This document shows, in pieces, positions 35,704 through 43,400 of a DNA stretch of 64,000 nucleotides. The DNA comes from Pleodorina starrii (Eukaryota > Chlorophyta > Chlorophyceae > Chlamydomonadales > Volvocaceae), in contig BRXU01000037.1 of NCBI GenBank assembly GCA_030267565.1, forward strand, positions 434,001-498,000. Direction: 5' to 3'. Numbering within the stretch: position 1 is the stretch's first letter; every line of letters begins with the position of its first letter. A program made the position numbers and the translations under genes. Below the pieces are notes generated by a model. It was not told where the DNA came from. It did not search any database and saw only the letters and a program-made list of their open reading frames with translations.

Positions 35704-35718
35704 GTGCGAGACACAGAT
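35704..35718 (+). other. Probable self-complementary primer-binding site
   Basis: GTGCGAGACACAGAT directly follows the 5' LTR. It does not resemble the usual 3' ends of tRNAs. It is a perfect 15-base reverse complement of LTR positions 35500-35514 (ATCTGTGTCTCGCAC), which is where the transcript is inferred to begin. This is the arrangement of self-primed Gypsy elements such as Tf1. Confidence 0.6.
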
Positions 35719-35825
35719 TTCTGTCGCCCGCAGGATCTGTCGCCGACATTGTCGGCCGTCTTCACCTCCTTCGGGTCAAGCCCGTTTCAGATAGTAATTC
35801 CGAATTACGTTTATTCAAGAAGTGA

Positions 35826-36140
35826 GTCCTCGCGTCAAGCGCGACAGCCGCCATCAGTCGGGCCCAAGGCCCTCGCATGTGCGGTTAGCCGGAGTCAAGT
35901 ACCTCGCCGTCCGCTTCGCGTCAGGCCCAAGGCCTGCTGTTTTCCTCTGCTATATCGTCGGGGTCAAGCCCTGCATCAGAGTCCTCGCGTCAAGCGCGAC
36001 AGCCGTCATTAGTCGGGCCCAAGGCCCCTGCATGTGCGGTTAGCCGGAGTCAAGCTCTCCCTCGTCCGCTTCGCGTCACCCTCAAGACCTGCAGTTCTTT
36101 TCTTTTTCTTCTATCTTCCATCGGTCCCCAGGACCTCTCC
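35826..36140 (+). repeat. 155-bp direct repeat in the Gypsy leader, two copies
   Basis: A unit starting GTCCTCGCGTCAAGCGCGAC begins at 35826 and again at 35981, with shared TGCGGTTAGCCGGAGTCAAG blocks. The copies diverge towards the 3' end. Confidence 0.85.
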
Positions 36141-36157
36141 TTGCACCTCCGTCTGCA

Positions 36158-36514
36158 GTGTCCAACTTACTGAAGGAGTCGAGATCGCTCGACCAGATTC
36201 TGCGCGACCGTGGAGCTTCCACGCCGGCGGAGAAGCGTCGGCGGGACTCGTCACGTGAGCGCGCCCCGCGCGAGGAGTTGACCCGCGCCCCGTTGCGGCC
36301 AAGCCGCACGAGGGCTTTCGAGAAGCCGTCCTTTGAGGTCAACAGCGACCACGTTATAGTCTACGGTTGCCCCATTCACGGGGAGAACACCCACCTAATT
36401 CACCAGTGTGAGGTTTTGCGGGATCAAGCCGCCCTCGTCCAGCTGCGGCGGCGGCCCCTCAACCTAGACAACCTGCAGCTGCCGTGGTGGCCCACCGGCC
36501 CGACACCGCAGTAG
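36158..36514 (+). CDS. Upstream zinc-knuckle ORF of the Gypsy element, about 118 codons
   Basis: The frame has no in-frame ATG near its 5' end and begins just after a polypyrimidine stretch ending CTGCAG at 36157, which looks like a 3' splice site. It may therefore be reached by splicing or a non-AUG start. The protein has a charged N-terminal half (RRRDSSRERAPREE) and one C-x2-H-x4-H-x4-C knuckle (CPIHGENTHLIHQC). The same knuckle spacing recurs in the gag part of the main ORF. It could be an accessory nucleic-acid-binding protein or a duplicated, displaced gag piece. It ends TAG at 36512-36514. Confidence 0.5.
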   Translation: MSNLLKESRSLDQILRDRGASTPAEKRRRDSSRERAPREELTRAPLRPSRTRAFEKPSFEVNSDHVIVYGCPIHGENTHLIHQCEVLRDQAALVQLRRRPLNLDNLQLPWWPTGPTPQ

Positions 36515-36560
36515 ATTGTGCGAGCCCCAAGGGTTCGGTTGGTCTTTCGAGTCTCATCGT

Positions 36561-36770
36561 CGTTGAGGCTCAAGGCCTTTGTTGTGGGTGGCTCAAGGCC
36601 CCTGCACGTCATCTGTTCGAGGCGTTCTGGTTTGATTGTTTTTCGAGGCTCAAGGCCTTTGTTGTGGGTGGCCCCAGGCCCCTGCACGTCTTCCGTTTGC
36701 GGCGTTCTGGTTCGTTCGTGTTTCGGGGCTCAAGGTCCCTGGTGTTGGTGGCTCAAGGCCCCACCCGTGC
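36561..36770 (+). repeat. 80-bp tandem repeat in the Gypsy leader, about 2.6 copies
   Basis: A unit built on GAGGCTCAAGGCCTTTGTTG recurs with an 80-base period (CAAGG at 36571, 36651 and 36731). Confidence 0.85.
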
Positions 36771-37409
36771 TGTGTGAGGAATTAAGAGCCCCAGGCTCGG
36801 CTGGTTGCGCTGGCGGACGACCAAGACCCTCTTGTAAATCGTGTACACGTTCGGTCGCCTGTCCGTCCTGAGCCTCGACTCCAACCTGCGCCGTCCAATC
36901 AGCAGCTTCCGCCGCGTCCAATCAGTGAGCGGGAGGGTCGGGGCAGAGTTACAAGGAGTCAGTCAGGGGCGGGCAATCTCCTGCAGCTCGGGGATCGAGG
37001 GCAGGCAGAAGAGCAGCAGTCCGGGCAAGCGGGCGTTCAGGCCCTGCCTAGGAGGGCACGTGCTCAAGGGGTTCTCGCTTCTCTTCTGCGCGGTGCGGCA
37101 GGCGCCCTTTCGCCTCAGCGAGGATCTGGGTCACGTGCGCACTCGCGCGCAGACAGCTTAGAAAGCGGAGAGCTTCCTGATCTAGCCAACAACCCGTTGC
37201 ACCTGCTGGGGGTGGGTGACAGTGAGTCTGACGCCGAGAGCCAGCAAGGGGAGAACGCGAGCGCGCAGGCAGCAGCACACCAGCCGCTGCTTGGCTTAGG
37301 AGCAGCACCCGTCGCACCAGGCCATCTCCCGGCTGCCGGTCCGCCTCCTCCTCCCCTGTACGTTGGTCCGCCTCAGGCAGTAAACCCTGCGTACGACTCA
37401 GACGACGAC

Positions 37410-40400
37410 ATGGACGAGCACTCAACGTCCACCTCGGCTCGGGACTTCTGGCCCATGGAACCGTGGAGCCATCAGTCGCTCCCGGCCATGCGGCGCTTCA
37501 TGAACAACCTAGTTATGCAGGCGAGCAGACAGCAGCGCTGCTCGCTTACGCTGATTGATGCCGAGTCCATGATGTACTTCCTCAACCAGGCACCGAGGCT
37601 CACATCGCGGTTCGAGCACTACCACAAAGATATCAAGGACACCCTGATTGAGAAGGCCACCGCGTGGCTGCGGTCCAAGCCCGGTCAAGCCGGCGCGACC
37701 CTGTACGGCCACCTGCTGGCCGAGTACTACATGGAGCAGCTGCAGCATCACTTCGAGCCGGAGAAGAAGGGCGAGTATCGGCAGCGCTACGCCAAGTTGG
37801 TTCAGGCCAACGTGGCGCCAACGGCCTACCTGCAGGAGGCGCTGAGCTACAAGCCGTACCTTGGCATCAGCGACCTCGAGTTCGCAACCAACTGGGTGCA
37901 GCGGCTCGACCCAACGATCAACGACCGTGTCCTGTCCAAGTGGGGCCTGGTCACGCAAGAGGACTGGTTCGGACGCCTCAGTGAGATCGCTGCGGATGCG
38001 GAGACAGCTTGGAACAACCAGCGGTTTGCCGCCGCCTCTGCCGTCTCCACGCAGCCCGCCGTGTCGCCGGCAACCGGCCAGCCCTCTTCGTCGTCGGCGG
38101 CAGCATCGCAACCGCCCAAGGCGGCGCGGCCCAGCAGCAGCGTCAGCGCGCTCCCGGAACAGAGCGCCAGCTCCAGCGCCGGTGCCAGCGCCAGCACAGG
38201 CTCCTCCAAGTCGTCGCGTGCCAAGTACTACTGCAGCACTCACGGCTGGGGCGGTCACACCACGGAGCAGTGCCGGCGCGGTCAAGCCGCGCTGGCCTCG
38301 GCGAGTGCGGCGCCCGGCGCAGATCAGCTCAAGGGGCTGATTGAACAATTTTTGGCAGCGACTGGGCAAGGGCCCACAGGGGCCGCCGCTGTGACCACTC
38401 CGGCGCCCACCACCAAGTGGCAGGCGGACCGCGCCAAGCGCCCGGGACAGCAGCAGTCCGCTCAGCAGCAGCAGGGAGCAGGCGGAGGCGCGGGTGAGTC
38501 GCGCCCGCGCTGCGACTACTGCTCGCGGCTCCACGCCGGCGTGTGCTTCATCCGCAACCCGGAGCTGGCGCCGCCCAACTACCGGGCACCATCGGGCGTT
38601 CTGCAGGCCGCGTTTGACAACAACCTGCAGGCGTACCGCGCGCGGCAGCCGGCCCAGCCTGCGCAACCCGCCCAGCCGGCCCAGCCGGCCCAACCGGTGC
38701 AGCCGCCGGCGGTGGCGGCGACGGCGCAGGTCTTTGACGCCTACGGAGAGGAACTTTACGCGCCGGCTCACCCGGCGCTCATCACGTGCCACGGAGCGAT
38801 CTGCTGTGGGCAGCAGGTGGCCGGCGGCGTGAGCCTCGAGGGCTCAGGAGCAGCCTGCGCCACGCTCAAGCAGCAGCAGGTGCCGGTCAGTTTCACGCCG
38901 GCGCCCATCCCGGAGATCAGATTCACCGCACCCAAGGCGCGGCCAAAGCCAGCGACAGCCACCGAGGGAGGTGGTGACCGGCTGACCGGCAAGATCACGC
39001 TGGAGATCCCCTTCCCGCTGGACTACGGCCAAGATTTCACGGTCCGGCTGCGAGCCATGATGTCCGCGCTCGGCCTGTCCGAGGGCGCCGACGCGGCGCC
39101 AACCGAGTCTCTTGAGGAGCCGGCGGCGGGTGCAAGCAGCAGCAGCGGCAGCCAGCAGGTGGCCCAGCCGCAGCCCGCTACCCAGAGCAGCGGCGCCGAG
39201 GCGCCCACGGCAGCGGCAGCCGCCACGTCGGTTGACCCGGCGGTGCAACACCGCGCGGCTAACGGTGTCAAATACTACGTCTGCGGCGACCCCCAGGGGC
39301 CCTTCGTCACCATCAGCAGCCTGGCACCGGAGCGCAAGCAGCAACTTCTGGCGGCCAACGCGGAGGCGCGGAGCTACTTTGGCTCTGAGCCCCACATGTT
39401 TTACTACACCGACGGCAGCATTGGAGTGGCAGCCAACAGCAGCAGCAGCAGCAGCAGCATGCTTTGCCACCCGCAGAGCCTGCGGGATCACAGCGCCACC
39501 ATCAACCTCATCACCGAAGCGATGGTGGAGGCGCACGGGCTGCCCGTGCGGCCAACGTCCAGGCAGCTGGCGACGGGAGCAGTCAAGGTGGCGGTGACGC
39601 ACGAGCTGGTGCACGAGCAGCTCAGCGTGTGCCTGCTGCCGGGGTCGCGACACGCGGTGCGTGTGCCCATGACGCCCACGCTGGTCGTCCCAAGAACGCA
39701 TCTGTTCGACTTCCTGATCTCGAATCCGCAAATGCAAGCTGTCGCGGACTTCGTCACTACGTATCCGTCGCCGCAGCTGCACTTCAGGCCAAACCTGCTG
39801 GAGCACCCGGACCTGCTGGTAACCGTTCCCATGCGCAACGCACCAGGCGTGCGCCCGGCTTTCGTCAATTGCTCCGCTGCCTGCTGCACCAGCTTCTGCT
39901 CGGCGACCGACACGAAGCTGGGGGGGGGATGCAACAGCAGTCAGCAGCACAGCGGCAGCCCGGACAGCGGCAGCACGGCCGACGGCAGCGGGCCGCCCGG
40001 CGTCGCGGGCGCTCCATCGCCCTGTTCCGGTTCGGAGCCCCAGGCTCCGCGCGTCAGCGCCAGCTCGGCCAACGGCAGCGGGTCGCCAGGCGCCCAGGGC
40101 GCTCCCTCGCCCCAGGCTCCGGCCGACGGCAGCGATCACCAGCCCAGCGGATTCCTGAGCAGCCTCACCAGGCCCGTCGCGTGGGCCAACAGCAAGGTGC
40201 TCAAGGGCGCTGAGGTACTCTACGGGCAACTGAGCAAGGCGGAGGTGGTGTACAGTGAGCCCGAGCGCCCGAGGCGCGAGGGCAAGCGCAAGAAGCGCGT
40301 CACGCGGCAGCCGACCACCATCGTGAGCGCCAAACGCACGTGGACAGCGTGGCTCTCGCTCTTCATCGTCGCGGCGCTCCTGGTCGCATTCTCAGCGGGC

Positions 40401-43400
40401 GTCGGGGCCACGGGAGGCTCCCACTGCGGCGAGGTAGGGCTCCAGGCCATGCGGCAGATAGGGGCAGTTGGCGTCGCCTTGAAAGGCGCGAATGTCAGCT
40501 TTGCGGAAGCGCAGTCCGACCCGTCTCACCCGTGCGGCGCGGGCCAAGCCAGCGCGTTAGCCGCGGTTGACAGCTACTCTTTTGATGGGCGTATGGCGGC
40601 GACTGCTCATGAGTTCTACGAAAAGGACGCGGATGGCGGCTGGATCTGGGGCAACGCGCGCGACTTCGACCCTGCGCTCAAGGCGCGGCTTCAGGCGGTG
40701 GTCCGCGACCGCAAGGGCTCGGCTTTTGCTTACAGCATGGATGAATTGCCAGGCTACAGCGGTGATCTGGGGCCGTTCCGGCTCAATCTGACCGCCACCA
40801 AGCCTGTCGTGCAGTCCCCGCGCCGCTACAGCCCCAAGGAGACTGAGATCATTCGTGAGAAGACTGCCGAGCTGCTCAAGCCCGGCATTTGCGTTGAGTG
40901 GACGGGTCCTACACTTGCTGCGGTCAACCCCGTCATCGCCGCCAAGAAGGACGAGGCTTCAGGCCTCTGGACCGCCGCGCGTATGGCCCAGGACTATCGG
41001 CCTGTCAACAAGGTGACGGAGCCGGACAAGTACGGCCTGCATCGTCCGGAGGACATCTTTCAACGGGTAGGGAAGGCCCGTTTCTTCTCCAAGCTGGACA
41101 TGCGGCAAGGCTTCCTGCAGATTCCTGTCCATCCCGATGATCAGGGCAAGACGGCGTTTTGGTGCGGCAACCGCCTAATCGCCTACACCCGCATGCCCTA
41201 CGGTCTTAAGAACGCGTCCGCGGCCTTCCAGCGACGTATGGACTACGAGCTGCGCAAGGGGGGGGTGGATCAGTGGGCCGTTGCTTTTATTGATGATGTT
41301 TTGATCGCCACCGACACTGCTGAGGAGCACGTGGAGGCGGTCGCTCGTGTGCTGGATGTGCTCAACGCGTGTGGGCTCCGCGCTCACCCGGACAAGTCCA
41401 TCTTCGGCGCCGACGTCGTGGAGTATTTGGGTCACAATTTGTCTTCGTTTGGCATTTCGCCGCATCACGCCAAGGTCGCTGCGATCCTTGCGCTGCCTCC
41501 GCCCAAGAACGTCTCGGAGCTGCGCACCCAGCTTGGTTTCATCAACTACTACCGCTGCTACATCCCGCGGATGAGCGAGCTGGCCGCGCCCCTCAACCAC
41601 CTGCTCAAGGCGGGTGTCCCCTGGAGGTGGGGTGCGGAGCAGGAACAGGCGCACGCGTCTCTCAAGGAGATCATCTCGCGCCCGGACGTTGTTCTGCGTC
41701 GCATCGACTACAGCAAGCCGTTGGTTCTACACACCGACTTCTCCAATCGCGGCATCGCAGCGGTGCTGGGTCAGCTGGACGACAACGGCAACGAGTACAT
41801 GTGCGCGAGCATCAGCCGTTCGCTGAACAAGCATGAGGCGAATTACAGTTCGTACAAGGGCGAGATGTTGGCGGCCGTGTGGGCGATGAAGATGTTCCGG
41901 CATCACCTGATAGGTGCCGACAAGCCCTTCAGGTTGGTCACTGATCATCAGCCGCTGCTGTACCTGATGAGCTCCGAGGGCTTGACGGGTCAGTACGCGC
42001 GCTTCGCTCTGGTACTCCAAGAGTACAACTTCACCGTCGAGCATCGCCCCGGTGTGCTGCATCAGAACGCGGACGTGCTGTCACGCAACCCCGTCGCCAG
42101 CGCCGTGGATGATTCCGGCGCCCGCATCGACGATGATCCCGCCGAGACCGCCGTCACCCCTGCTATCCTGGCGTCAAGCGCCAAGTCTTGCGAGGTTCTC
42201 AGCGTCGCGCTTCTGTCGGCCCCAAGGGTCGCTCCCTTCTGCGAGGATTTTCTGCCGTCTCCCGAGGAGATGGCGTTTGGCTGGAATGGCTGGGCTTACG
42301 AGGCGGCGTTCCCACCGCCCAGCGATCCGGCGGAGGACGTACAGGCTGAGCGAGACGGTCTGCGCAGCGTGGCCCGAGAGTGGAACGCCACGCGCAAACG
42401 TCGCTGTCAAGCAGCGGCGGGCTCGGCGCGCTCCGGGTCCCCATCACCGTCAGCGGCAGCTGCAGCCCAGTGGTATGATCAGGCCATGCGGGAGGGTGTG
42501 GTTGTGTATGAGCCGCTGGGCGGATTGGCGTCAGGGCTCGAGGCCTGCCTCCGCAGCGGCGTGCCAGTGCGGTCCTATTTGTATTCTGACGTCAGCGAGC
42601 AGGCTCGAGGCCTGGCGCTGCGCCGTTTCCAGCAGCTGTCGGATCGTCACGGAGACCTTTTTCCGCCAACAGCCTGGGGCTCCGCGCTCATCGGTCTTCC
42701 GCAAGACGTGACCAAGGTCACCGCAGCCGAGCTGCGCGCAGCGATTCCCGACAGCCTTCCGGTGCTTATCATTGCTTATTGGGAGCCGGACGTCGTCAGG
42801 GCTCAGCAGGCCGTGTTGCGAATTGTCAGCAGTGCTCAGAGCGCCCTAGGCGCCGAACGTGTGAGATTTTGTTGCGGTGCAGCCGTCAGGGTGGGTCCAG
42901 CCCCCCCGCAGGAGCAGCCGCGCTCAGATAGCTTGGTGTGCGAGGCATGGGGCAACCCCGTGCTTGTTGACGCGGCCCGCCTGGGGTCGGGCGTCCATCA
43001 GCTGTATCGGACCTGGAGCAACTTGACGGACATGGAGCTGCTGAGGGAGACTCTGTCAGTCGCCACCCGCCCAGCGGGCCCCAGCGTTCAGCAACGTCTT
43101 CTGCCCGGCCGAGCGGCACCAGTGGCGCAGCAGCAGCTGCGGCCGCCCTTCTATGCGTCCGAGGCGCAGGGGCAGCCAGTCAATGCAGTCATGCACGCCG
43201 CCGTTTCAGCGGATTCAACCGGGGCTGCGCCAAGTGCAGCCTGCCCTGTCAGGGATGGCGCTTCCAGTGTCTACACTTCGCTCAAGCTCGAGGAGAGTGA
43301 GGTGCTGTTGGGATTTCTTCAGGGCTCAACCGAGTCGCCTCGTGTCAGCGACCAGCAGCGCCGAGCGCTGCTGGCTAGCGCAACTGATGTGTGTTACTTG

